Below are positions 51,128 through 59,324 of a stretch of DNA of 64,000 nt, piece by piece (the stretch's first letter is position 1; every line of letters begins with the position of its first letter). Source of the stretch: Terrimesophilobacter sp963702165 (GTDB lineage Bacteria; Actinomycetota; Actinomycetes; Actinomycetales; Microbacteriaceae); contig OY969722.1 in the NCBI GenBank assembly GCA_963702165.1, positions 1,612,001-1,676,000 of the forward strand, in the 5' to 3' direction. The notes under the pieces were generated by a model. It ran no database searches. It was not told the DNA's origin and was given only the letters and a program-made list of their open reading frames with translations. The translations under genes were made by a program, and so were the position numbers.

Positions 51128-51787
51128 TCATCGGCGCAAAGCGGCTCTCGCCAGCCTGTTGCCGAGCCACTGCACGAGCTGCACGATCAGGATGATGATG
51201 ATGACCGCGGCCCAGGTCACCGTCGGGTTGAAGAGCCGGTAGCCGTACTGGATCGCGAAGTTGCCCAGGCCTCCGCCGCCCACATATCCGGCAACCGCAG
51301 ACATGTCGACGAGCGCAACGAAGATGAAGGTGTAGCCGAGGATGAGTGGGCCGAGGGCCTCGGGGATGAGCAGCGTGAAGATGATCCGTGCAGGGCTGGC
51401 ACCCACCGAGCGGGCGGCCTCGATCACCCCGGGGTCGACCGTCAGCAGGTTCTGCTCGACGATGCGGCTCACCCCGAACATCGTCGCGAGCGACAGCGTG
51501 AAGATGATGGCGCTGTTGCCGATTCCGGTGCCGACCACCGCGCGTGCGAGTGGCTGCGCGGCCGCGAGGAAGATGATGAACGGGATCGGCCGGAACGTGT
51601 TGACGAGCACGCCCAGCACCCCGAACACGGCGCGGTTCTCGAGGATGCTGCCGCGTCGGGTCGTGTACAGGCCGAGGCCGAGCACCAGCCCGGCGAACCC
51701 GCCGAAGAAGAGCGCGAGACCGACGATGTACAGCGTCTCGAAGGTGGACTGCCACAACCGGGGCAGCAGGTTGACGAGCTCGTCCAT
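51128..51787 (-). CDS. metI: Methionine ABC transporter permease
   Basis: A 219-aa MetI-type permease with five membrane segments. The EAA loop is VIEAARSVGASPARIIFTLLIPEALGPL near residues 120-147. It imports D/L-methionine with MetN and MetQ. The start shares one base with the metN stop. Last gene of the leftward metQNI operon. Confidence 0.92.
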   Translation of the reverse strand: MDELVNLLPRLWQSTFETLYIVGLALFFGGFAGLVLGLGLYTTRRGSILENRAVFGVLGVLVNTFRPIPFIIFLAAAQPLARAVVGTGIGNSAIIFTLSLATMFGVSRIVEQNLLTVDPGVIEAARSVGASPARIIFTLLIPEALGPLILGYTFIFVALVDMSAVAGYVGGGGLGNFAIQYGYRLFNPTVTWAAVIIIILIVQLVQWLGNRLARAALRR

Positions 51788-52815
51788 CAGGCGGCCTCGG
51801 TCACTGCGACAAGGTCGGCGACCCGGGTGAGGGCGTCGTCGATCGCGGCATCCGCACCGGTGAGCGCGAGGGTCAGGTGGCCGAAGGTGCGGCCCTGGAT
51901 GTCGTTGATGCCCCCGTAGACCAGTTCGAAGCCGACGCCCGCGCGGCCCAGCTCGAGGAACACCCGCGACTGGCTGACGTCGCCGTCGGCGAAGGTCAGC
52001 GTGACGATCCGCCCCGGATGCCGTTCCCGGAGCGTCGCGAACTCGGCCGGTTCCGGCACCGCGCGGACGACCGTGGACACGAACCGCGCCGCCGCCTGCG
52101 ACTGCGGGTTGAAGAACACGTCGAACACGTCGCCCTGCTCGACGATCCGGCCGGAGTCCATGACCGCAACTCTGTGTGCGATCGAACGGATGACCTCCAT
52201 TTCGTGCGTGATGACGACGATGGTGACGCCGAGTTCGCGATTGACCCGCTTGAGCAGCTCAAGCACTTCGCGCGTGGTCTCCGGGTCCAGTGCGCTGGTC
52301 GCCTCGTCGGCGAGCAGGATGCGCGGGTTGGTGGCCAGTGCGCGTGCGATCCCCACGCGCTGCTTCTGGCCGCCCGACAGCTCGTTCGGGTAGGCGTGCG
52401 CCTTGTCGGCGAGGCCGACGAAATGCAGCAGCTCCGAGATGCGCGCCTGGTGCTGCGTCCTGGGCACCCCGGCGACCGTCAGCGGGTAGGCGAGGTTGCC
52501 CCACACGGTCCGCGAGTTGAACAGGTTGAACTGCTGGAACACCATGCCGATGCCCAGTCGCAGCTTCCGGAGCCTGCGCTCAGGCATCCGGTTCAGCTCC
52601 TCCCCTTCGACGACCACGCTGCCGGTGGTCGGCTTCTCCAGCGCGTTGATGAGTCGCACGAGGGTGCTCTTGCCCGCCCCGGAGTAGCCGATGATGCCGA
52701 AGATCTCCCCCTCCTCGATGGTCAGGTCGACACCGTCGAGCGCGATCTGCGGGGCGTCACCGCGGTTTCGCGGCGGGAAGGTCTTGGCGACCTGCCTGAG
52801 TTCGATGAGTGACAT
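51787..52815 (-). CDS. metN: Methionine ABC transporter ATP-binding protein
   Basis: 342 aa. Walker A GYSGAGKST near residues 44-52, signature LSGGQKQRVGIARAL near 150, Walker B ILLADEATSALD near 172, and His switch ITHEMEV near 208. The last 75 residues form the NIL domain (GRAGVGFELVYGGINDIQGRTFG), which binds methionine and inhibits transport when the cell is replete. Located between metQ and metI. Confidence 0.93.
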   Translation of the reverse strand: MSLIELRQVAKTFPPRNRGDAPQIALDGVDLTIEEGEIFGIIGYSGAGKSTLVRLINALEKPTTGSVVVEGEELNRMPERRLRKLRLGIGMVFQQFNLFNSRTVWGNLAYPLTVAGVPRTQHQARISELLHFVGLADKAHAYPNELSGGQKQRVGIARALATNPRILLADEATSALDPETTREVLELLKRVNRELGVTIVVITHEMEVIRSIAHRVAVMDSGRIVEQGDVFDVFFNPQSQAAARFVSTVVRAVPEPAEFATLRERHPGRIVTLTFADGDVSQSRVFLELGRAGVGFELVYGGINDIQGRTFGHLTLALTGADAAIDDALTRVADLVAVTEAA

Positions 52816-52863
52816 GGAGTCCTTAGCGGCTGGCTCGGCGGGATGGCGGATGCGGATGCCCGG

Positions 52864-52891
52864 GCGCCGGCGAGCCGAAGCCCGCCGGCGC
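52864..52891 (-). terminator. Hairpin between metQ and metN
   Basis: Arms gcgccggcg and cgccggcgc pair perfectly over 9 bp with a 10-base loop. It may partially terminate or stabilise the upstream metQ message, giving more binding protein than ATPase. No U-run. Confidence 0.45.
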
Positions 52892-52908
52892 GCCGGAGTT
52901 GCCGCGCG

Positions 52909-53886
52909 TCAGCCGTTCGCGCGGATGTCGGCCTGCACCTTGCGCAGCGAGTCCACGAGGTCGCCGACCGGGGTGGCGAGAGTCACCGCGGTGTTGCCGG
53001 AGACTTCGAGCAGACCGTCCTGAACGGCCTTCGTGCTCTGGAAGATCTCGACCAGCCGGGTGTACAGCTCGTTGTCCGCGTCAGCCTTCTTCGCCGCGAA
53101 GATGTTCACGTACGGCAGTGCGTTCGGGTCCGTGGGGTCATCCGTGGCGATCGCGTCATCGAAGGAGAGTCCGGCATCCCCGACGAAGTCGTTGTTGATG
53201 ATCGCCGCCGCGACATCCGGAAGCGAGGCCGGCGTCAGCGCCGCCTCAAGGGCGGTGACGCTGACCCTGGAGCTGTCGGCGATGATGTCATCCGGCGTCG
53301 AGAAGATGCTGCCGCCATCCTCCAGCTCGATCAGGCCGGCCGACTGCAGCACGAGCAGCGCGCGAGCGAGGTTGCTCGGGTCGTTCGGAACCGCGACCGT
53401 CGATCCCTGCGGGATGTCGGCGACGCTATCGAACTGGGTGGAGTAGAGGGCCAGCGGGTAAATGGCGGTGGAGCCGATCGGGACGAGGTCCTCACCTGCG
53501 GACTCGTTGTACTGAGCCAGGTAGATGATGTGCTGGAACTGGTTGAGGTCGAGCTCGCCCTCGGTGAGCGCGGGGTTCGGCAGCGGGTACTCGGTGAAGT
53601 CGACGAGTTCCACCGTGATGCCCTCTTCCGCCGCGGCCGCGACGTAGTCGGCCCAGTACGGGTCGCTCGCGCCGACAACGCCGATTTTCACCGGGTCGGA
53701 TGCCGACCCCTTTCCTTCGGTGATGGCTCCGGGGTTGGCTGCGGGGCCATCGGCGGCTGACCGGTTGCCCGACACCGCCACGGCAATGGCGATGATCGCG
53801 GCGACAACGACGACCGCGATGCCGATCAGGGCGTAGAGCTTGCCGCGACGCTTCGGCGCCTCGACAAGCGGGGTGTTCTGGGACAT
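52909..53886 (-). CDS. metQ: Methionine-binding protein, MetQ/NlpA family
   Basis: A 325-aa binding protein. Mature domain with VKIGVVGASDPYWADY, ELVDFTEYPLPNPAL, LDLNQFQHIIYLAQYN, VAVPNDPSNLARALLVLQ and the usual late VVFN-like pattern replaced by PYVNIFAAKKAD. The N-terminus (residues 15-40) is a long hydrophobic stretch with no Cys, so it is anchored by a membrane span or signal-cleaved, not by a lipobox. First gene of the metQNI operon. A SAM-responsive leader could lie in the 120 bases upstream, but I cannot show one. Confidence 0.9.
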   Translation of the reverse strand: MSQNTPLVEAPKRRGKLYALIGIAVVVVAAIIAIAVAVSGNRSAADGPAANPGAITEGKGSASDPVKIGVVGASDPYWADYVAAAAEEGITVELVDFTEYPLPNPALTEGELDLNQFQHIIYLAQYNESAGEDLVPIGSTAIYPLALYSTQFDSVADIPQGSTVAVPNDPSNLARALLVLQSAGLIELEDGGSIFSTPDDIIADSSRVSVTALEAALTPASLPDVAAAIINNDFVGDAGLSFDDAIATDDPTDPNALPYVNIFAAKKADADNELYTRLVEIFQSTKAVQDGLLEVSGNTAVTLATPVGDLVDSLRKVQADIRANG

Positions 53887-54009
53887 TGGTTCCTCCTGAT
53901 GGTGGGTGGCGCGGCGGCGTGGGCCGTAGAACCACTTTCAGGGGTACCGGGCGGGGAGGACGCTTTGTTGACTCGTGTGACAGCGGATGACGTAACAGTT
54001 GCGAAGGCG

Positions 54010-55806
54010 TTACTCGAGCTGCTCGGAGAGCTCGATCCAGCGGTTCTCGAGGTCGGCGGTCTCCGCTTCCAGTCCGGTGAGTTCGGCGGTGATGCTGCCG
54101 AGCCCCTCGTAGTCGCTCTGGTCGTGCGCGGCCAGCTGCTCATGCTTCTTCGCGATCTGGTCGGAGAGCTTGTCGAGCTTGCGGTCGATCGCCGCGACCT
54201 CCTTCTCGGCGGCGCGGCGCTCGGCGCCACCGAGCGCGCCGGCGGATGCCTGGCCCGCGGCATCCGGTTTCGTCGCATCCGGTTTCGGGGTCGTCACGGC
54301 GTGGGCGGCCGCGCGCAGCTTCAGGTACTCGTCGACGCCGCCCGGCAGGTGCCGGAAGTGCCCGTGCAGCACCGCGTACTGCTGGTCGGTGACGCGCTCG
54401 ATGAGGTAGCGGTCGTGGCTGACCACGATCAGGGTGCCCGGCCAGTCGTCGAGGAGATCCTCGATCGCGGCGAGCATGTCGGTGTCGAGGTCGTTAGTGG
54501 GCTCGTCGAGGATGAGCACGTTCGGTTCGTTCAGCAGGATCAGCAGCAGCTGCAGCCGGCGCTTCTGGCCACCGCTGAGGTCGCGCACCGGGGTCGAGAG
54601 CTGTGCGCTGGAGAACCCGAGCCGCTCGAGCAGCTGGCCGGGGGTGAGCTCCTTGCCGCCGGCGACGAAGGAGCGCTTCTGGCGGGAGACGACATCCGTC
54701 ACCCGGTCATCGAGGATGTCGGCGAGCTCGCCGAGCCGCTGGTCGAGCATCGCGATGCGCACGGTCTTGCCGCGTTTCACCCTGCCGGCGGTCGGCTCGA
54801 TGGTGCCGCCGACCAGGCCGAGCAGGGTCGACTTGCCCGCGCCGTTGGCGCCGAGGATGCCGGTGCGCTCGCCCGGGGCGATGCGCCAGGTCACGTCGCG
54901 CAGGATTTCGCGGCCGTCGAAGCTGACGGATGCGTCGAGCACGTCGACGACGTCCTTGCCGAGCCGCGCGACGGCGAGCTGCTGGAGCTGCACGGTGTCC
55001 CGCGGCGGTGGTTCGTTGCTGATGAGTTCGAGAGCGGCGTCCATGCGGAACTTCGGCTTGCTCGTGCGCGCCGGGGCGCCGCGGCGCAGCCAGGCGAGCT
55101 CCTTGCGGGCGAGGTTCTGCCGCTTCGCCTCGGATGCTGCCGCCATCCGGTCCCGTTCGACGCGCTGCAGGATGTACGCCGCGTAGCCGCCCTCGAACGG
55201 CTCGATGATGCGGTCGTGGACCTCCCAAGTGGCGGTGGAGACCTCGTCGAGGAACCAGCGGTCGTGGGTGACGACGACCAGGCCGCCCTGGCCCGCCGGC
55301 CAGCGGCGTTTCAGGTGTTCAGCTAGCCAGGCGATGCCCTCCACATCGAGGTGGTTGGTGGGCTCGTCGAGGAAGATGACGTCCCAGTCGCGCGTGAGCA
55401 GCGCGGCGAGCGCCACCCGGCGACGTTGCCCGCCGCTGAGGGCGGCCATCCGGGACTCCCACGGGATGTCGCGGACCAGTCCGGCGATGACGTCGCGCAC
55501 GCGCGGGTCGCCGGCCCATTCGTGTTCGGCGCGGTCGCCGACGATGGCGGCGCCGACGGTGAGGTCGTCGGGGAGCTCGTCCGCCTGGTCGAGCATGCCG
55601 AGGGTGACGCCGCCGCGGCGGGTGACGCGGCCGGCATCCGGGTCGAGGCGGCCGGAGAGCAGACGCAGCAGGGTCGACTTGCCGTCGCCGTTGCGACCGA
55701 CGACGCCGACTCGGTCGCCCTCGTTCAGGCCGACGGTGACCGAGTCGAAGATCACGCGGGTCGGGTATTCGAGGTGCAGCGCTTCCGCGCCGAGCAGGTG
55801 GGCCAT
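54010..55806 (-). CDS. ABC-F family ATPase (ribosome-associated, EttA/Uup type)
   Basis: 598 aa with two ABC domains and no membrane segments. First domain: VVGRNGDGKST near residues 36-46, LSGGQRRRVALAALL near 125, LDEPTNHLD near 148. Linker with KR-rich helix near 240. Second domain: ILGANGAGKST near 318, LSGGQKRRLQLLLILL near 408, LDEPTNDLD near 431. The C-terminal 100 residues are a coiled coil (AEKEVAAIDRKLDKLSDQI). It acts on the ribosomal E site in translation. Located next to ispE as in related genomes. Confidence 0.93.
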   Translation of the reverse strand: MAHLLGAEALHLEYPTRVIFDSVTVGLNEGDRVGVVGRNGDGKSTLLRLLSGRLDPDAGRVTRRGGVTLGMLDQADELPDDLTVGAAIVGDRAEHEWAGDPRVRDVIAGLVRDIPWESRMAALSGGQRRRVALAALLTRDWDVIFLDEPTNHLDVEGIAWLAEHLKRRWPAGQGGLVVVTHDRWFLDEVSTATWEVHDRIIEPFEGGYAAYILQRVERDRMAAASEAKRQNLARKELAWLRRGAPARTSKPKFRMDAALELISNEPPPRDTVQLQQLAVARLGKDVVDVLDASVSFDGREILRDVTWRIAPGERTGILGANGAGKSTLLGLVGGTIEPTAGRVKRGKTVRIAMLDQRLGELADILDDRVTDVVSRQKRSFVAGGKELTPGQLLERLGFSSAQLSTPVRDLSGGQKRRLQLLLILLNEPNVLILDEPTNDLDTDMLAAIEDLLDDWPGTLIVVSHDRYLIERVTDQQYAVLHGHFRHLPGGVDEYLKLRAAAHAVTTPKPDATKPDAAGQASAGALGGAERRAAEKEVAAIDRKLDKLSDQIAKKHEQLAAHDQSDYEGLGSITAELTGLEAETADLENRWIELSEQLE

Positions 55807-55892
55807 TCGTCCAAGGCTACCTGCGGCCCGCGGGCGGCCACTCCGCGCCCCGACCCCGCCGAGACTGCACCCGCGACCCGCGGGTTGTCATC

Positions 55893-55948
55893 GAGTCGGG
55901 ACTTTTTGCCCAAATGAGGTGGTCTATTTGGGCGAGAACTCCCGACCC
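55893..55948. repeat. Dispersed palindrome family, copy C
   Basis: Left arm gagtcgggactttttgccc, right arm gggcgagaactcccgaccc, 56 bases. The right arm contains the last codons of the DUF559 gene (Ser-Gly-Arg-Glu-Phe-Ser-Pro-Lys then TAG on the minus strand), so the element forms that gene's 3' end. Confidence 0.82.
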
Positions 55949-56874
55949 GATGAGAGTGCGGAGCGGATGCGCGCGAGCAGTGGTGCCGGTCGATCGAGAT
56001 GGTCCTTCACTACGCGGATGACGCGCCACCTCGCGTCGTAGAACCGCTCGCGCCGCTCGATATCGGAACGGAACGTCAATTGATCGATGCGGTGAATGTC
56101 GCCCTCGTACTCCAGCGCGACTCGATGCTCCGGATATGCCAGGTCTGGTGTGCCCACCCAGTTGCCCGAGTCATCGAAGACTGTATGGCCGACGAGCGGC
56201 TCTGGCAGCCCCGCTTGCACGATCAGCATCCTCAGCCGGGACTCCATCGGCGAGTCCGTTCCGGGGCGCACCACAAGTGCGGCAGCCCGCAGGCGCCGGA
56301 CGCCCGGGCGGCGCCGTGCGTTAACTGCCGCTTCAGTAAGTTCGGCGGTGGTGGACATGGGCATCTTGCGGCGCACCAATGCATCACCTGCCACCACCAG
56401 GTCATGCACACCGAGCAGCGACGCAAGTTGGATCCACGTCTCCACCGGAGGCGTCACCCTGACGCCGTGCACGAGCTCGAAGCCGACGTCACGAGCTATT
56501 CGATGGCCGATTATCCCTTCGACTTGGGGCGGATGCGCCGGCTCATAGACGGCCACGTCCATCCCGGGTCGTACCTCAAGCCACCACGGAAGCGAGATCC
56601 CCCACAGCCGCGCCGCTGTTGCATGGCTGAACACCTCGTCGTCGCCTGCACGAGTCGCGTAGGCGACAGCCTGGTGCACGAGGTCTGCGAGTGGGGTCTC
56701 GCTATACGGGTCGCCGGGCAAGGGCAAGCTCGACGCCGCCGTCCTGACACCCCGGTACGGTGCGCGCAAGTCTTTGGCGCGAAGTCGCTTCTCGGGCACG
56801 CCCTGATTCCGTGCGGAGCGGGTTGTGAACGTGGTGCCCTCGAACTCGGGTGGCAATGGGTTCGCGTTCCTCAT
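55924..56874 (-). CDS. DUF559 / Vsr-fold endonuclease-like protein, actinobacterial AbiEi-type
   Basis: About 316 aa. The N-terminal part has a helix-turn-helix-like NQGVPEKRLRAKDLRAPYRGVR as in AbiEi-type antitoxin-like domains, then a central region ATAARLWGISLPWWL and HPPQVEGIIGHRI. The C-terminal DUF559 domain shows the Vsr-like nuclease pattern VGTPDLAYPEHRVALEYEGDIH (Asp, Glu) and RRERFYDARWRVIRV. Multi-copy proteins of this kind are common in actinobacteria and of unknown function. ATG 56874 is chosen because it starts the recognisable domain. Palindromes lie at both ends (copies C and D), and copy C supplies the last eight codons. Confidence 0.75.
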   Translation of the reverse strand: MRNANPLPPEFEGTTFTTRSARNQGVPEKRLRAKDLRAPYRGVRTAASSLPLPGDPYSETPLADLVHQAVAYATRAGDDEVFSHATAARLWGISLPWWLEVRPGMDVAVYEPAHPPQVEGIIGHRIARDVGFELVHGVRVTPPVETWIQLASLLGVHDLVVAGDALVRRKMPMSTTAELTEAAVNARRRPGVRRLRAAALVVRPGTDSPMESRLRMLIVQAGLPEPLVGHTVFDDSGNWVGTPDLAYPEHRVALEYEGDIHRIDQLTFRSDIERRERFYDARWRVIRVVKDHLDRPAPLLARIRSALSSGREFSPK

Positions 56875-56933
56875 CCAGCCGATGATGCGGCATCCGGGCC
56901 CACCGCCCGCCAATCTGTTCACATCCACCCGTT

Positions 56934-56989
56934 GAGTCGGGAGTAGTTGCCCAATTGACGCGTGCTATTTGGGCAAATACTCCCGACTC
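56934..56989. repeat. Dispersed palindrome family, copy D
   Basis: Left arm gagtcgggagtagttgccc, right arm gggcaaatactcccgactc, 56 bases. It lies 11 bases 3' of the ispE stop and 60 bases 5' of the DUF559 gene. Its left arm is identical to copy B over 19 bases. Confidence 0.85.
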
Positions 56990-56999
56990 AATGGAGGGG

Positions 57000-57938
57000 T
57001 CAGGGCTCTGGGGACACGCGGGCGCCGTGCACGGGCCCGGTCGCCCGCACCACGCGCTTGCCGGATGCCGACAGCGCCACCTGCAGCGCGAGCGCGGCGT
57101 CGTTGTCGACGGCCAGGAACGCCACGGTCGGCCCCGACCCGGACACGATGCCGGCGAGCGCCCCGTTCTCCTCACCGAGCTCGAGCACCTCGGCCAGCCG
57201 GGGCTCGAGGTGCAGCGCCGCCGCCTGCAGGTCGTTGTGCATGCACGCCGCGAGCATCTGCGGATCGCCCGCCCGCAGCGCCTGCAGCACCGTCGTCTCC
57301 ACGTGCGGCAGATCCAGCACCGGCGACAGCTCCCCGACGTGACGCTCCCGGTGCCGATCCAGCTCCCGGTACACCTCCGGGGTGCTCATGCCGAAGTCGG
57401 CGAGCGCCAGCACCCACTGGTAATGCCCCTGCGCGAGCGCCGGGCTCAGCTGGTCACCCCGCCCGGTGCCCACCGCGGTCCCGCCGAGCAGCGCGAACGG
57501 CACGTCCGCTCCGAGCTCCGCGGCGAGAGCCAGCAGGTCGTCGCGGGAAAGCCCGGTCCCCCACAGCGCATCGCAGGCGAGCAGCGTCGCCGCGGCATCC
57601 GCCGACCCGCCGCCCATGCCACCGGCGACCGGGACGTTCTTGTCGATCTCCAGCCGCACACCCTCGCGCCACCCGGCGCGCCGCGCCAGCAGCGTCGCCG
57701 CGCGGATCGCCAGGTTCGAGCCGTCGGTGCTCAATCCCGCCAGGTCGACACTGCCGGTGAAGCTGACCGAGAAGTCCGGCGCGGGGCTGGCCCGCACCTC
57801 CTCGTACAGCGAGACCGCCTGATAGGCGGTCGCAACCTCGTGATACCCGTCCTCCTGGAGGGTGCCGACGCCGAGGTAGACGTTCAGCTTTCCCGGCGCT
57901 CTGGCGTGCACCACCCGTTCGGGGGCCTCGGTCGTCAT
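57000..57938 (-). CDS. ispE: 4-diphosphocytidyl-2-C-methyl-D-erythritol kinase
   Basis: A 312-aa GHMP kinase of the MEP isoprenoid pathway. RAPGKLNVYLGVG near residue 13, DGYHEVATAYQAV near 30, VPVAGGMGGGSADAAATLL near 102 (ATP loop), LGADVPFALLGGTAVGTGRGD near 143 and GIVSGSGPTVAFL near 263. Length is normal. ATG 57938. It follows the DUF4287-like gene in the same direction, 27 bases apart, in the conserved metG-tatD-rsmA-ispE order. Confidence 0.95.
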   Translation of the reverse strand: MTTEAPERVVHARAPGKLNVYLGVGTLQEDGYHEVATAYQAVSLYEEVRASPAPDFSVSFTGSVDLAGLSTDGSNLAIRAATLLARRAGWREGVRLEIDKNVPVAGGMGGGSADAAATLLACDALWGTGLSRDDLLALAAELGADVPFALLGGTAVGTGRGDQLSPALAQGHYQWVLALADFGMSTPEVYRELDRHRERHVGELSPVLDLPHVETTVLQALRAGDPQMLAACMHNDLQAAALHLEPRLAEVLELGEENGALAGIVSGSGPTVAFLAVDNDAALALQVALSASGKRVVRATGPVHGARVSPEP

Positions 57939-57965
57939 GGCTATAAACCTAGTAGACCGAAGCGG

Positions 57966-58484
57966 TCACTTCAGCGCACGCTCGAGCGCCGCCGCGAGAT
58001 CCGCCTTCGCCGCGGCCAGGCCACCATCGCCGGCGATCCGCGATCGCGTGAGCGTCACCCGGGTCGCACCGCCCGTAACCGGCGAGATCGTCATCAGCAC
58101 GCTCTCGTCGCCGTCCCTCCACCGCGCGGTCGGATGCTTCGCGCCGGGGCTCCGCGACGCCGTGTCCCCGAAGCTGTCCGCCAGCCACTCGACGACCGTG
58201 TCGTACCCGGCGCCACCGAGCGTGCGGCTCACCGAGACAGCGAACGTGCCGTCGGCCTGCTGGCCGGGCCGCCGCAGCCCGCGCGCCTGCTCGAAGCCCA
58301 CCGTGATGCCCTGCGCCCACCAGCCGTCGACCCCGTGCTCATCGACCAGCCAGCGCGCGATCTGCGGATGCTTCCACCCGGTCGCCCCTGCCCCGTCGAG
58401 CAGCTGATGCCACTGGTCCATCGTGCGCCCAGTCGATGCGATGACCTTCTCGGCGCTGTAGTTCTGAGAATCGACCGCTGACAT
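57966..58484 (-). CDS. DUF4287-like and SRPBCC-like domain protein
   Basis: 172 aa. The first 70 residues (WHQLLDGAGATGWKHPQIARWLVDEHGVDGWWAQGITVGFEQARG) match the pattern of DUF4287, a small helical domain. The rest, VSVSRTLGGAGYDTVVEWLADSF and ARWRDGDESVLMTISP, reads like an SRPBCC/AHSA1 ligand-binding fold. Function unknown. Nine bases follow to the rsmA start region. Part of the leftward housekeeping operon. Confidence 0.7.
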   Translation of the reverse strand: MSAVDSQNYSAEKVIASTGRTMDQWHQLLDGAGATGWKHPQIARWLVDEHGVDGWWAQGITVGFEQARGLRRPGQQADGTFAVSVSRTLGGAGYDTVVEWLADSFGDTASRSPGAKHPTARWRDGDESVLMTISPVTGGATRVTLTRSRIAGDGGLAAAKADLAAALERALK

Positions 58485-58493
58485 GCGAAAACG

Positions 58494-59324
58494 CTACCTC
58501 GCGCGAGCGATGGCCAGGAAGTCGTGCACCGACAGCTCCTCGCCGCGAGCGGTGGGTGCGATCCCGGCCCGCTCGAGCACAGCGGATGCCGCGGCGCTGC
58601 CCCCGAGTTCGGCCGCCAGCGCCTGCCGCAGCATCTTCCGTCGCTGCTGGAACGCGCCATCGATGAGCGCGAAGGTCGACTTGCGTTCCGCTTCCGTTCC
58701 CGGCGGCGTGCCTCGCTCGAACGAGACCAGGATGGAGTCGACGTTCGGCACCGGCCAGAACACCTGCCTGCTGATCTGCCCGGCCGCGCGCCACCGCCCG
58801 TACCAGGCGGCCTTCGCGCTTGGCCCGCCGTACACCTTCGATCCCGGCCCGGCCGCGATCCGCTGCCCGACCTCCGCCTGCACCATCACGAGCCCGCTCG
58901 TCAGGTTCGGGAAGGTCTCGATCAGGTGCAGCAGCACCGGCACCGACACGTTGTACGGCAGGTTCGCGACCAGCGTGGTCGGCTCCCCCGGCAACTCGGT
59001 GACGGTCAGGGCGTCGGCGGTCACCACGGTCAGCGACGCATCCGGAGCCATCAGCTGCACCGTCTTCGGCAGCTGCTCTGCGAGCCTGCCATCGATTTCG
59101 ACCGCGGTGACGGATGCGCCGGCCGCGAGCAGCCCGAGGGTGAGCGAGCCGAGCCCCGGGCCGACCTCGAGCACGGAGTCACCGGCGCGCACCCCGGCGG
59201 TGTCGACGATGCGTCGCACAGTGTTGCCGTCGATGACGAAATTCTGGCCGAGCTTCTTCGTCGGCCGCAGGTCGAGCGTTTGGGCGAGGTCGCGGATCTC
59301 GGCCGGCCCGAGCAGCCGGGTCAT
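58494..59324 (-). CDS. rsmA: 16S rRNA (A1518/A1519) dimethyltransferase
   Basis: 276 aa. KKLGQNFVIDGNTVRRIVD near residues 19-37, SAM motif VLEVGPGLGSLTLGLL near 50, ALTVTELP region and the NLPYNVSVPVLLHL catalytic motif (NLPY) near 118. It methylates two adjacent adenines near the 3' end of 16S rRNA. The ATG overlaps the tatD stop by four bases. Conserved neighbour of ispE. Confidence 0.95.
   Translation of the reverse strand: MTRLLGPAEIRDLAQTLDLRPTKKLGQNFVIDGNTVRRIVDTAGVRAGDSVLEVGPGLGSLTLGLLAAGASVTAVEIDGRLAEQLPKTVQLMAPDASLTVVTADALTVTELPGEPTTLVANLPYNVSVPVLLHLIETFPNLTSGLVMVQAEVGQRIAAGPGSKVYGGPSAKAAWYGRWRAAGQISRQVFWPVPNVDSILVSFERGTPPGTEAERKSTFALIDGAFQQRRKMLRQALAAELGGSAAASAVLERAGIAPTARGEELSVHDFLAIARAR

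Noticed and set aside
53887..54009. SAM riboswitch or other methionine-responsive leader upstream of metQ
   Set aside because: The 120-base gap holds no conserved core I could recognise, and the ABC-F stop leaves little room.
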